Assembly (NCBI RefSeq): GCF_014358075.1
Contig: NZ_JACONT010000011.1
Coordinates: forward strand, 1 to 64,000
Source of the DNA: Sphingomonas albertensis
Lineage (GTDB): Bacteria; Pseudomonadota; Alphaproteobacteria; Sphingomonadales; Sphingomonadaceae
Length of the DNA: 64,000 nt
Direction of reading: 5' to 3'
The translations under genes and the position numbers were made by a program. Below the pieces are notes generated by a model. The model was not told the DNA's origin, did no database searches, and saw only the letters and a program-made list of their open reading frames with translations. Shown in pieces: positions 56,001-64,000 of this stretch; positions within the stretch are counted from its first letter, which is position 1; each line of letters opens with the position of its first letter.

Positions 56001-56257
56001 TGCGTGCATCGTACAACCGGCGCGGCGAAGTCGTCGGCGGGTTGCAGTCGGGCCTGAACGAATACACCGATCCCTATGCGCAGGTCGATCTCAACGCAGC
56101 GTATGCGCTGACCGACCGGCTGAACCTCACCGCTTCGGTGATCAACCTCACCAAGGCCGAGGAAAGCCGCCACCTCGGCAACGACACGAAGGACCGCTTC
56201 ACCTACCGGAATTACTTCGGTCGCCGGGCCTATGTGGGCGTCTCGTTCAACTTCTGA
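53075..56257 (+). CDS. TonB-dependent receptor of the mannoside locus
   Basis: This 1060-residue outer-membrane receptor has a signal peptide (ending STAHA/QQ), a Pro/Thr/Ala linker (about 40-115) containing 15-bp tandem repeats, a TonB box (GQDIVVTGYRRS), and a plug with VITAEDVGKFPDKNVADALQ, RVPGVVITRDGGEGSRVSIR, typical of the carbohydrate-linked proteobacterial family. The large barrel ends RRAYVGVSFNF. It probably imports mannooligosaccharides released outside, judged by its neighbours. The next gene starts at its stop codon (TGATG). Confidence 0.92.
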   Translation: MTVSKVSRSSIVRDRFRRPCLLATVSLTAALASTAHAQQAAPPVPPTVVAPQTDPATPPQPTTPAPATTAPATTAPVTTAPATTGPASTATVESGQTAGTIQPDGAPQADGTVQPEEAGQDIVVTGYRRSIEKSLNQKREANAFVDVITAEDVGKFPDKNVADALQRVPGVVITRDGGEGSRVSIRGLQSGLTLTLLNGNFLAGADSGEPQRSFNYVLLPSTFIASTEVYKSPEARLEEGGVGGTIILNTRRPFDVPAWSGFVSAEGTYSDTTEKYEPQLGGQVSWKNKEETFGLLVGGVWQKRTNRELRSSSESWLWWSDRDAQGNVLTPATDVNGKAFENNDAISYWPGQGTTARDGTHYSGYWAPQSVNAEVFDQERERYGVQATAQFRPFENVTVTSNYFRFGYSSDYTSNVLKIPEWGYNDFFTGATLDKSGTIFQSANFAVPAPGTGCLARATPCTMETPQIAGTYSREKQVSNTFETEVKYSQDRFDAVLKLGKTKSSGGPSVRFSAAAKPRLTTPGQEQNGNLVSNWDISDGIANFEFSPEIQNNIRNGIAQIDVGSTNSSFVNSDLGQRYAQLDLTRRFDGFLKSVQIGGKWRDLKIGRETGRNDWYADPATLLRYQDTAAGAVARPEFFYANQIGNINGGFNANVVPGINFDEYLNYLNSTYGQAVRVYEPDFVYSLGERVFAGYAQLNFGTGGLRGNVGLRVANTKQSGNTSDRLQYLNDYCVNGPGGPTDPNRPLGPDGNCQVLPLSVRETIVNTRADQSKTYTDWLPSFNVSYEVTPDLLVRGAVAKVIARPSFADLGSQRSLTFRSDAYAFDRGQFGEFAGWSGSGGNSDLNPFSAWQYDLGIEWYFHRGSVLGATFFRKDVSDFVVPLVLNVTRDVNGTQQLIQPYSTVANGSDARSQGVELYAQHTLPFGLGAQVNFTYNDTSVADVTLDGQKVGSSALVGSAKTQVNASVFYEHGKVLLRASYNRRGEVVGGLQSGLNEYTDPYAQVDLNAAYALTDRLNLTASVINLTKAEESRHLGNDTKDRFTYRNYFGRRAYVGVSFNF
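53267..53341. repeat. 15-bp tandem repeats within the TonB receptor linker
   Basis: Five units near GCGCCCGCCACGACT start at 53267, 53282, 53297, 53312 and 53327, encoding the repeated APATT-like linker. Unit changes keep the frame and would alter only linker length. Confidence 0.85.
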
Positions 56258-57435
56258 TGACTTGGCACGACAGGCTTTTCACTCGGGTGGCGCCTTCGCG
56301 GCGCTACCCTCCCTTTTCTCGCGGCGCCACGTCGAAGGGCGTGGGAGAAACGCGCGGGCGGCGCGGGGTTCGGATCGCGCTGACCGTGTCCGCGCTGCTG
56401 ATGTGCGGTCTGGCCAGCGCGTCGAACCCGATCGTTCCCGGCTGGTATGCCGATCCCGAAATCCGCGTGTTCGCCGGGCGCTACTGGATCTATCCGACCT
56501 ATTCGGATCATTACGGCAAGCCCGACGTCACCAGCCGCTTCTCGGCCGCGCAAAAGCTCGCCCGCCAGCGCAAGACCGTGCGCCCGTCCTACGGGATGCA
56601 GACCTTCTTCAATGCGTTCTCGTCACCCGATCTGGTGCGCTGGACCAAGCACGACCACGTGTTCGACGTGCGGAACGCGGCCTGGGCGGCCTATGCGATC
56701 TGGGCGCCGTCGGTGATCCAGGCGAATGGCCGCTATTACATGTTCTTCAGCGCCAACGACATCCAGAGCGATACGGAGCTTGGCGGGATCGGCCTCGCGG
56801 TCAGCGATCGGCCCGGGGGTCCGTTCAAGGATGCGATCGGCAAGCCGCTGGTCGGCGCCTTCCACAACGGTGCGCAACCGATCGACCCGTTCGCGTTTCG
56901 TGACCGGGACGGCCAGGTCTATCTGTTCTACGGCGGCTGGAAGCATTGCAACGTCGTCCGACTCAGCGCGGACCTGAAACGCATCCTGCCGTTCGCGGAC
57001 GGTTCGAAATACAAGGAAGTGACGCCGCCCGGCTATGTCGAGGGCTCGTTCATGATCGAGCGCAAGGGCGTCTATTATCTGATGTGGTCGGAGGGCGGCT
57101 GGACCGGCCCGGACTACAGCGTCGCCTATGCGACCGGGCCGGGACCGACCGGGCCGTTCACGCCGCGCGGCAAGATCCTGTCGCAGGACCTCCGCATCGC
57201 GCGCGGCGCCGGGCATCATTCGGTCGTCAACGTGCCCGGGACCGACGACTGGTACATCGCCTATCACCGCCGCCCGCTCGACACCGATCGCGGCGAACAC
57301 AGGCAGATCGCGATCGACAGGATGGTCTTTGCCGCCGATGGTCGGATCGAGCCGGTGGTGATGACCGATGCGGGCGTGAAGCCGCGACCGATCGGCGTGC
57401 AGAAGCCGACACGAAATTCAGGGAGAGCGATGTGA
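56257..57435 (+). CDS. GH43 family glycosidase
   Basis: This protein has a five-bladed propeller fold with the GH43 catalytic set: base D66 in GWYADPEIR, pKa-modulating D210 in QPIDPFAF, and acid E262 in GYVEGSFM. The signal peptide is at about 37-56 (VRIALTVSALLMCGLASA), preceded by 36 unusual Arg/Ser/Gly-rich residues. A GTG at 56341 would give a more normal signal. The family usually acts on arabinans and xylans, but members also occur in alpha-mannan loci. The substrate is unproven. It overlaps the TonB receptor stop by 1 bp and the next GH92 gene by 4 bp. Confidence 0.88.
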   Translation: MTWHDRLFTRVAPSRRYPPFSRGATSKGVGETRGRRGVRIALTVSALLMCGLASASNPIVPGWYADPEIRVFAGRYWIYPTYSDHYGKPDVTSRFSAAQKLARQRKTVRPSYGMQTFFNAFSSPDLVRWTKHDHVFDVRNAAWAAYAIWAPSVIQANGRYYMFFSANDIQSDTELGGIGLAVSDRPGGPFKDAIGKPLVGAFHNGAQPIDPFAFRDRDGQVYLFYGGWKHCNVVRLSADLKRILPFADGSKYKEVTPPGYVEGSFMIERKGVYYLMWSEGGWTGPDYSVAYATGPGPTGPFTPRGKILSQDLRIARGAGHHSVVNVPGTDDWYIAYHRRPLDTDRGEHRQIAIDRMVFAADGRIEPVVMTDAGVKPRPIGVQKPTRNSGRAM

Positions 57436-59819
57436 GAAACAGGGCGATCGCCAATTTGCGCGGCACGGTAGCGGCGGTTGCGTCGCTCGCTCTCGTCGCG
57501 CCAGCGCCGATAGTGGCCCAGACCAAGGCGACGGCCGCCGCGTCGGCCAACGGCGCGATGCAGCCGCAGGACCAGCCTTCGGTCGATCTGGTCAACCCGC
57601 TGATGGGGACCGATTCCGACTACACCTTGTCCTACGGCAATACCTATCCCGCGGTGGCGGTGCCGTGGGGGATGAACTTCTGGACGCCGGTCACCGGCAA
57701 GACGAACAGCGGCTGGGGCTACACCTACGACGCGAACAAGATCAACGGCATCAAGCAGACGCACCAGCCCAGTCCGTGGATGAACGATTACGCCGCGTTC
57801 TCGCTGATGGCGACGACCGGCGCGCTGAAGGTGAAGGAGGACGAACGTGCGTCCTGGTACAGCCACAAGGCGGAGGACAGCCGGCCGTACAGCTACAAGG
57901 TCTATCTCGCCGATTACGACGTGACCGCGGAGGTCGCGCCGACCAACCGCGCCGCGCAGTTCCGCTTCACCTTCCCGCAGAGCAACGACGCGCACATCAT
58001 CCTCGACGGCTATGCCGGCGGCTCGATGGTCTCGATCGATAAGGCCAGGCGCCGCATCACCGGCTATGTCCGCAACAACCACGGCGGCGTGCCCGACAAT
58101 TTCCACAATTACTTCGTCGCCGAATTCGACCACGACTTCACCGTCAGCCAGACCTGGGACGGCAAGGGCCAGGTCAGCGCGACGTCGACGCGCGAGGGTG
58201 ACCATGTCGGCGCGGTCGTCAGCTTCAAGACGCGCAAGGGCGAGCAGGTCGGCGTCAAGGTCGCGTCGTCGTTCATCAGTCTCGAACAGGCCGAGCGAAA
58301 CCTGCGCGGCGAGATCGGCGGCGACGGGTTCGATCAGACCAAGACGAAGGCGAAGGCGATCTGGCAGCGCGAGTTCGACCGCGTTCAGGTCACCGATCCC
58401 AACCTCGACAACCGCCGGATCTTCTATTCCGCGCTGTACCGCATGCTGCAGTTCCCGCGGATGTTCCACGAGGTCGATGCCAAGGGCCAGACCGTCCACT
58501 ACAGCCCGTATGACGGCAAGGTGCACCCGGGCTTCCTCTACACCGACAACGGTTTCTGGGACACGTGGCGCGCGGTCTTCCCGTTCTTCGCGCTGATGTA
58601 TCCCGAGCGCGACAGCGAGATCATGCAGGGGCTGGTCAACACCTACAAGGAGTCCGGCTGGCTGCCCGAATGGGCCAGCCCCGGCCACCGCGACGTGATG
58701 ATCGGATCGAACTCGGCCAACCTGATCGCCGACGCGTATCTGAACGGCGTGCGCGGGTTCGACGTCGAGACGCTGTACCAGGCGATGGTCAAGAACGCGA
58801 CGACATCGCAGGGCCGCCCGGTCGACAAGAAGGGCAAGGTCGTCGGCGCGGTCGGGCGCGAGGGCGTCGAATATTATAACCGGCTCGGCTATGTGCCCTA
58901 TGACGTCGGCATCAACGAGAATGCCGCGCGCACGCTCGAATACGCTACCGCGGACTTCTCGATCTCGCGGCTTGCGGCGGCACTCGGCAAGACCGAGGAT
59001 GCGAAGCTCTACGCCACGCGCGCGCAGAATTACCGCAAGCTCTACGATGCGCAGAGCGGCTGGATGCGCGGTCGCAACAAGGACGGGAGCTGGTCGACGC
59101 CGTTCAGCCCGTACAAATGGGGCGATGCCTTCACCGAGGGCAATGCGCTGCATTACAGCTGGTCGGTGATGCAGGACGTGCAGGGTCTCGCCGACCTGAT
59201 GGGCGGGCGCGAGGCGTTCGTGAAGCGGCTCGATTCGATCTTCACCACGCCGCCGATCTTCGACGACAGCTATTACGGGCAGACCATCCACGAGATCCGC
59301 GAGATGCAGATCGTCGACATGGGGCAATATGCGCACGGCAACCAGCCGATCCAGCACATGACCTATCTCTACGATTGGGCCGGCGCACCGTGGAAGACGC
59401 AATATCACGTCCGCGACGTGATGAAGAAGCTCTACTCGCCCGCGCCCGACGGCTATCCGGGCGACGAGGACAACGGCCAGACCTCGGCGTGGTACGTGTT
59501 CTCCGCGCTCGGCTTCTACCCGGTCACGCCTGCGGTCGGGCAATATGCGATCGGCAGCCCGCTGTTCCAGACCGTGAAGCTAACCATGCCGGGCGGCAAG
59601 ACGCTGACGATCGAGGCGGCGAACAATGGCCCCGGCAATGTCTACATCCAGTCGGCGAGCTTCAACGGCACCCCGCACGACAAGCCCTGGCTGACGCGCG
59701 CGGCGTTGCAGCAGGGCGGCACGCTACGGTTCGTGATGGGGCCGACGCCGAACACCGCCTGGGGTGCGGCAAAGGCCGATGCGCCGTTCTCGATGAGCGC
59801 ACCGGTGGCGGGACGTTGA
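57432..59819 (+). CDS. GH92 family glycosidase, divergent type
   Basis: This 795-residue exported protein starts with GTG, coupled to the GH43 stop (GTGA). The signal peptide ends near IVAQ. It keeps the GH92 C-terminal pattern (FTEGNALHYSWSVMQD, HGNQPIQHMTYLYDWAGAPW, DNGQTSAWYVFSALGFYPV). Its N-terminal part differs: VNPLMGTDSDYTLSYGNTYP replaces GTGGHGHTxPG, and there is no GFSHTHLSG. HGNEP reads HGNQP and GNDD reads GDED. It belongs to another GH92 subgroup and may have different linkage specificity. Confidence 0.9.
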   Translation: MRNRAIANLRGTVAAVASLALVAPAPIVAQTKATAAASANGAMQPQDQPSVDLVNPLMGTDSDYTLSYGNTYPAVAVPWGMNFWTPVTGKTNSGWGYTYDANKINGIKQTHQPSPWMNDYAAFSLMATTGALKVKEDERASWYSHKAEDSRPYSYKVYLADYDVTAEVAPTNRAAQFRFTFPQSNDAHIILDGYAGGSMVSIDKARRRITGYVRNNHGGVPDNFHNYFVAEFDHDFTVSQTWDGKGQVSATSTREGDHVGAVVSFKTRKGEQVGVKVASSFISLEQAERNLRGEIGGDGFDQTKTKAKAIWQREFDRVQVTDPNLDNRRIFYSALYRMLQFPRMFHEVDAKGQTVHYSPYDGKVHPGFLYTDNGFWDTWRAVFPFFALMYPERDSEIMQGLVNTYKESGWLPEWASPGHRDVMIGSNSANLIADAYLNGVRGFDVETLYQAMVKNATTSQGRPVDKKGKVVGAVGREGVEYYNRLGYVPYDVGINENAARTLEYATADFSISRLAAALGKTEDAKLYATRAQNYRKLYDAQSGWMRGRNKDGSWSTPFSPYKWGDAFTEGNALHYSWSVMQDVQGLADLMGGREAFVKRLDSIFTTPPIFDDSYYGQTIHEIREMQIVDMGQYAHGNQPIQHMTYLYDWAGAPWKTQYHVRDVMKKLYSPAPDGYPGDEDNGQTSAWYVFSALGFYPVTPAVGQYAIGSPLFQTVKLTMPGGKTLTIEAANNGPGNVYIQSASFNGTPHDKPWLTRAALQQGGTLRFVMGPTPNTAWGAAKADAPFSMSAPVAGR

Positions 59820-59833
59820 CCATGGAGACCGGA

Positions 59834-61264
59834 ATGCGCCTTCGTCGACGCGACGTGATGACGGGCGCCGCCGCGCTGGCCGTAACCGCCAGCCTCCCGC
59901 GCGCCGCCGCCGCCGCGCCCCTCGTGAGCAAGCGACCGCCGCGCGCGCAACGTCGCTTCGTCAGCCTCGCGGTCGAGGCCGAGATCGCGCGCGTGAAGGC
60001 GAAGATCGCCGACCCCGAACTCGCCTGGCTGTTCGAGAATTGCTACCCCAACACGCTCGACACCACGGTCAAGGTCGGCACGGTGGACGGCAAGCCCGAT
60101 GCGTTCATCATCACCGGCGATATCGAGGCGCTGTGGCTGCGCGACAGTTCGGCGCAGATGCAGACCTATGTGCACCTCGCGCCGAAGGATGCCGGCCTGC
60201 GCCGTGTCTTCACCGGGCTGATCGCACGGCAGGCGCGGTGCATCCTGATCGACCCCTACGCCAACGCGTTCATGGAGGATCCGACCGCCAAGTCGAACCT
60301 CGGCGCGCGGACCGACCAGACCGACATGAAGCCGGGCGTCGCCGAGCGGAAATGGGAGATCGACTCGCTATGCTACCCGATGCGGCTCGCGCACGGCTAT
60401 TGGACCGCGACGCGCGACAAGACGCCGTTCGACGATCTGTGGGCGAAGGCGATGCGCCGTGCGGTCGCGACCTTCCGCGAACAGCAGCGCAAGGACGGCA
60501 AGGGCCCGTATCATTTCCAGCGCCTGAACGTCTCGCCGACCGAGACGCTGATGTTCGAGGGTTACGGCGCCCCGACGCGGAAGGTCGGCCTGATCCATTC
60601 GATGTTCCGCCCGTCGGACGATGCGTGCCTCTATCCGTTCCTGATCCCGTCGAACCTGTTCGCGGTGTCGGCGTTGCGTATGCTGGCGACCGTCCAGCGC
60701 GAGGCGCGCGGCGATACGGCGGGCGCGACCGACAGCGAAGCGCTGGCGACCGAGGTCGAGGCGGCGTTGCGCGCGCACGGCCGGATGCCGGACGGGCAGG
60801 GCGGCGAGGTCTGGGCGTATGAGGTCGACGGCTTCGGCAACGCGATCTTCATGGACGACGCCAACGTGCCGAGCCTGTCGGGCCTGCCGCTGCTCGGCGC
60901 GGCGGATCGCACCGACCCGCTGTTCCGCCGCACCGCCGCGCTCGCCTGGACCGACCGCAACCCGTATTTCTTCACCGGCACCGCCGCGCGCGGGATCGGC
61001 GGGCCGCATATCGGGCTCGACATGATCTGGCCGATGTCGATCGTCACGCACGCGATGAACAGCGACGACGAGGCCGTGATCCGCCAGTGCCTGACGTGGC
61101 TCAAGACCACGCACGGCGGCACCGGCTTCATGCACGAATCCTTCAACAAGGACGATCCGGCCAAGTTCACGCGCAGCTGGTTCGCCTGGGCCAATGGCCT
61201 TTTCGGCGAGCTGATCCTCGACCTCGAGCGCCGCAAGCCTGCCTTGCTGGCCGCCCGCTACTGA
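59834..61264 (+). CDS. GH125 family exo-alpha-1,6-mannosidase
   Basis: This protein of about 476 residues has a Tat-like signal (MRLRRRDVMTGAAALAVTAS) and a GH125 domain: ITGDIEALWLRDSSAQMQTY, KWEIDSLCYPMRLAHGYWTA, GLIHSMFRPSDDACLYPFLI, GGPHIGLDMIWPMSI and GTGFMHESFNKDDP. GH125 enzymes remove alpha-1,6-linked mannose by inversion. The start at 59834 follows GGAG at 6 bp; ATG at 59822 is an alternative. It follows the GH92 gene directly, which fits cooperative removal of alpha-1,2 and alpha-1,6 mannose. Confidence 0.93.
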   Translation: MRLRRRDVMTGAAALAVTASLPRAAAAAPLVSKRPPRAQRRFVSLAVEAEIARVKAKIADPELAWLFENCYPNTLDTTVKVGTVDGKPDAFIITGDIEALWLRDSSAQMQTYVHLAPKDAGLRRVFTGLIARQARCILIDPYANAFMEDPTAKSNLGARTDQTDMKPGVAERKWEIDSLCYPMRLAHGYWTATRDKTPFDDLWAKAMRRAVATFREQQRKDGKGPYHFQRLNVSPTETLMFEGYGAPTRKVGLIHSMFRPSDDACLYPFLIPSNLFAVSALRMLATVQREARGDTAGATDSEALATEVEAALRAHGRMPDGQGGEVWAYEVDGFGNAIFMDDANVPSLSGLPLLGAADRTDPLFRRTAALAWTDRNPYFFTGTAARGIGGPHIGLDMIWPMSIVTHAMNSDDEAVIRQCLTWLKTTHGGTGFMHESFNKDDPAKFTRSWFAWANGLFGELILDLERRKPALLAARY

Positions 61265-61285
61265 TATGAATTCCGGGAGATACGC

Positions 61286-63628
61286 ATGACCACCGCCAAC
61301 CGCCGCCAGGTGCTCGCCGGCACCGGGCTCGCGGGCCTCGCCGCCGCGTTGCCCGTCACCAACGCCGCGGCCGCGCAGGCGCCGGTCGCGGGCAAACCCG
61401 ATCTGTTCGTCGGCACCGGCGGGCACGGCCATACCTATCCCGGCCCGTCGTTGCCGTTCGGGATGGTCCAGCTCGGCCCCGACACCGACAACAGCCGCTG
61501 GGATGCGTGCTCGGGTTATCACCAGGACGATGGCTCGATCATGGGCTTCAGTCACACGCATCTGTCGGGCACCGGGATCGGCGACATGCTCGACGTCCTC
61601 GTGGTGCCGACGCGCGGGCCTCTGCAGCTGAAGCCCGGCGCGCTGGGAAAACCCCAGGAGGGGTATCGTCAGCGTTTCACCGACGAACTCGCGGAACCCG
61701 GCTATTATCGCGTAAAGCTCGAATCGGGCGTGCTCGCGGAACTCACCGTGACCGAGCGGACCGGCCACCATCGCTACAGCTTCCCGCAGGGGCCGGGGCA
61801 CATCCTGGTCGACTTCGCGCACATGATCCTCGACGTCTGGGACAAGGGCACGTTGATCGACGAGGCCTCGCTGACGCTCTCCCCCGACGGCATGCTCACC
61901 GGCAGCCGCCGCGTTCACCGCTGGGCGAAGGGACGGCGCATCCATTTCGCGATGCAACTGTCGCGCAAGCCCGACCGCGTCCAGTTCTTCGGCGACGACG
62001 ACACGCCGGCACCGGCGGGTGCCAAGGGCGTCACCGGCAACCGCCTGAAGGTCGCGTTCTTCTTCGATCAGGCGGGCGGCGCACCGATCCTGATCAAGAC
62101 CGGCATCTCCGCGGTCGACGTCGCCGGCGCCAAGGCCGCGCTCCAGGGCGAAGCGGCAGGCTGGCAGTTCGATGCGGTCCGGCGCTCGGCAGCGCGTATC
62201 TGGCAGACCGAACTCGACCGCGTCCGCGTCGACGGCGGTACGCCCGAACAGCGCACGATCATGGCGAGCGCGCTGTATCACGCGTTCCTCTCGCCGACGC
62301 TCTTTACCGACCGCGACGGCCGCTATGTCGGGCTCGACCGCAAGGTGCACCAGACGACCGCCGCCGAGCCCGCGTTCAGCACCTATTCGATGTGGGACAC
62401 CTATCGTGCGCTGCATCCGCTGCTCACGCTCGTCCAGCCCGACAAGGCGGCGCAGTTCACCCGCGATCTCGTCCGCCAGACCGTGCAGAGCCCGACCGGA
62501 TCGCCGGTCTGGCCGCTGCAGGGCGTCGAGACCGCCTGCATGATCGGCTGGCACTCGGTGTCGGTACTCGCCGAAGCCTGCGCCAAGGGGATCGAGGCGG
62601 ATTACGCCGCCGCGTGGCCGCAGATCCGCAGGCGCGCGTTCGATCGCACCTTTCCGGACATCGACAGCACGCTCGGCCGCGGCTTCTATTACGACCTCGG
62701 CTTCGTGCCCGCGGACAAGACGTGGGAGTCGGTCAGCCGCACGCAGGAATATGCCTATGACGACTGGGCGATGGCGGTGCTCGCCGAGGCGGCAGGCGCC
62801 AAGGCCGACGCCGCTGTGCTGCGCAAGCGCAGCCTCAACTACCGCAACGTCATCGATCCCAAGATCGGCTTTGCCCGGCCGCGCTTCGCCGATGGCAGCT
62901 GGTGGGTCGATTACGACCCGATCCAGCTCGGTCACAACCCCGAGAAGCAGCGTGATTATACCGAGGCGAACGGGTGGCAGGCGACATTCCTCAACCAGCA
63001 CGACGCCTATGGCCTGATCGCGCTGTTCGGCGGCGATGCGGGGTTCGTGAAGAAGCTCGACGCGCTGTTCACCGCACCGTCGACGCTCCCCAAGAATGCG
63101 CCGCCCGACATCACCGGGCTGGTCGGCCAGTACGCGCACGGCAACGAGCCGGATCAGCACGCCGCGTATCTCTACGCCTATGCGGGCGCGCCGTGGAAGA
63201 CGCAGGCGATGGTGCGTCGCCTGCTGACCGAGATGTACAAGGCCGATCCCGACGGCGTCATCGGCAACGACGATTGCGGCCAGATGAGCGCGTGGTTCAT
63301 CCTGTCGGCGCTCGGCTTCTATCCGGTCGATCCGGTCAGCGGCGTCTATGTCTTCGGCTCGCCGCTGTTCGACGCGGCACAGGTCGATCTCGGCGCGGGG
63401 CGCAGCTTGCGGGTCGTCGCCAAGGGCAATGCCCCGGCCAGCCCCTATGTCCAGTCGGTCCGCTGGAACGGCAAGCCCTGGACGCGAAACTGGATCGCGC
63501 ACGCCGATCTCGCGCGCGGTGGCGAGCTGGAGTTCACGATGGGACCGAAGCCGTCGTCGTTCGGCACGGCCAAGGCGGACCGCCCGCCGTCGTTCGAACC
63601 GCCATCGTTCGAAGCTAAGCGGCGATAG
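61286..63628 (+). CDS. GH92 family alpha-1,2-mannosidase, Tat-type signal
   Basis: This 780-residue protein starts with a Tat-like signal (NRRQVLAGTGLAGLAAALPV). It has classical GH92 motifs: DLFVGTGGHGHTYPGPSLPF, GFSHTHLSGTGIGDMLD, DYTEANGWQATFLNQHD, HGNEPDQHAAYLYAYAGAPW and GNDDCGQMSAWFILSALGFY. TEGNAWQ of the first GH92 reads TEANGWQ here. GGGAG lies 9 bp before the ATG. It is the last gene of the + strand run, 21 bp after GH125, and ends at a hairpin shared with the convergent GH92 gene. Confidence 0.93.
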   Translation: MTTANRRQVLAGTGLAGLAAALPVTNAAAAQAPVAGKPDLFVGTGGHGHTYPGPSLPFGMVQLGPDTDNSRWDACSGYHQDDGSIMGFSHTHLSGTGIGDMLDVLVVPTRGPLQLKPGALGKPQEGYRQRFTDELAEPGYYRVKLESGVLAELTVTERTGHHRYSFPQGPGHILVDFAHMILDVWDKGTLIDEASLTLSPDGMLTGSRRVHRWAKGRRIHFAMQLSRKPDRVQFFGDDDTPAPAGAKGVTGNRLKVAFFFDQAGGAPILIKTGISAVDVAGAKAALQGEAAGWQFDAVRRSAARIWQTELDRVRVDGGTPEQRTIMASALYHAFLSPTLFTDRDGRYVGLDRKVHQTTAAEPAFSTYSMWDTYRALHPLLTLVQPDKAAQFTRDLVRQTVQSPTGSPVWPLQGVETACMIGWHSVSVLAEACAKGIEADYAAAWPQIRRRAFDRTFPDIDSTLGRGFYYDLGFVPADKTWESVSRTQEYAYDDWAMAVLAEAAGAKADAAVLRKRSLNYRNVIDPKIGFARPRFADGSWWVDYDPIQLGHNPEKQRDYTEANGWQATFLNQHDAYGLIALFGGDAGFVKKLDALFTAPSTLPKNAPPDITGLVGQYAHGNEPDQHAAYLYAYAGAPWKTQAMVRRLLTEMYKADPDGVIGNDDCGQMSAWFILSALGFYPVDPVSGVYVFGSPLFDAAQVDLGAGRSLRVVAKGNAPASPYVQSVRWNGKPWTRNWIAHADLARGGELEFTMGPKPSSFGTAKADRPPSFEPPSFEAKRR

Positions 63629-63637
63629 ATAAAAAGA

Positions 63638-63664
63638 CGCCTCGGGAACGACGTTCCCGAGGCG
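63638..63664 (-). terminator. Terminator between convergent GH92 genes
   Basis: A 13-bp inverted repeat CGCCTCGGGAACG / CGTTCCCGAGGCG lies 9 bp after one GH92 stop. On the - strand it is followed by TCTTTTTAT, so it terminates the right-hand GH92 gene and may also stop + strand transcripts. Confidence 0.8.
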
Positions 63665-63709
63665 CTGAACCGTTCGCCGGCAAGGGGGGGAGCCGACGAA
63701 CTCCCCTCG

Positions 63710-64000
63710 CTATGACGCGGGCGGGGACAAGGACGGGGGCGCATCCGCAACGGCGCTCCCCCAATTCGGATTGGGTCTGGCGCCCATGACCAGTTCCAGC
63801 CGGGCGCCATCCTTTACGTCCGCATGGCTGAACCAGGGCTTCGTCCACGGCTTGCCGTTCAGCGTCGCCGACTGGATATAGATGTTGGTCGGCGAGTTGC
63901 CGCGGGCGACGATCTCCAGCGTCCGGCCGTTGCCGAGACGGAGCGCGACCTCGTCGAACACCGGACTGCCCAGCACATAGACGTCGCTCGACGGATCGAC
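63710..64000 (-). CDS. GH92 family glycosidase, C-terminal part (runs off right edge)
   Basis: The last 96 codons of a fourth GH92 gene are visible. The sequence VDPSSDVYVLGSPVFDEVAL, LRLGNGRTLEIVARGNSPTN, IYIQSATLNGKPWTKPWFSH matches the C-terminal beta-sandwich end of the other GH92 proteins (compare YVFGSPLFDAAQVDLGAG). The 5' end is outside the window. It is convergent with the third GH92 gene. Confidence 0.9.
   Translation of the reverse strand, partial: VDPSSDVYVLGSPVFDEVALRLGNGRTLEIVARGNSPTNIYIQSATLNGKPWTKPWFSHADVKDGARLELVMGARPNPNWGSAVADAPPSLSPPAS

Noticed and set aside
60368-63502. 1044-codon - strand frame opposite GH125 and GH92
   Set aside because: Shadow of two glycosidase genes with complete catalytic motifs on the + strand.

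Overview
The window is chromosomal DNA of a high-GC alphaproteobacterium, most likely a Sphingomonas or close relative in Sphingomonadaceae. The grounds are the cckA hybrid kinase, a complete Entner-Doudoroff gene set, two TonB-dependent receptors of the sphingomonad type, RcnB-like and DUF418 proteins, and many small G+C-rich palindromic repeats between genes. This placement is inferred from gene content and composition; no rRNA or tRNA gene is visible to confirm it.

From 1 to about 31,000 the window is housekeeping. It begins with cckA and a single-domain receiver, then ilvD, a lipoprotein, nnr and an RNA methyltransferase as a tightly overlapping + strand run. truA-fmt (-) and recR-def (+) diverge. 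rmuC follows, then the ribosomal operon rpsF-rpsR-rplI (-), an RcnB-like protein, and the fatty acid block fabD / GxxExxY gene / fabG / acpP / fabF / mltG. Next come the Entner-Doudoroff genes on the - strand (zwf, pgl, edd, glk, eda), a marR - SH3 protein - argC overlap chain, secG and pyrG.

From 31,000 to 48,700 there is a TonB-dependent receptor, panB, an outer-membrane assembly pair (YfgM-like protein and bamB), der, a TusA-like protein, an Hpt protein, an iron-storage pair (bfd-bfr) with iron-box-like palindromes, a DUF418 membrane protein with a decayed partial duplicate upstream, purL, an orphan BrnA-type antitoxin, map, a MoaB/CinA-like protein and a HIRAN protein.

From 48,760 to the right edge lies an accessory carbohydrate locus that reads as an alpha-mannan or mannosyl-glycan utilisation locus. 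A ROK regulator diverges from one GH92 gene and is followed by a large TonB-dependent receptor, a GH43 enzyme, GH92, GH125 and GH92, overlapping or closely spaced. A fourth GH92 gene runs off the right edge on the opposite strand.

The most unusual signals are: (1) a 39-bp element encoding a conserved short peptide (EMLRxRLHFLYFT) placed just upstream of two unrelated genes, rmuC and the DUF418 gene, where the short frame's stop codon overlaps the gene start; (2) a palindromic intergenic repeat inserted in frame inside nnr; (3) a GxxExxY gene bounded by inverted repeats within the fab cluster; and (4) about 25 palindromic repeat copies in roughly nine families.
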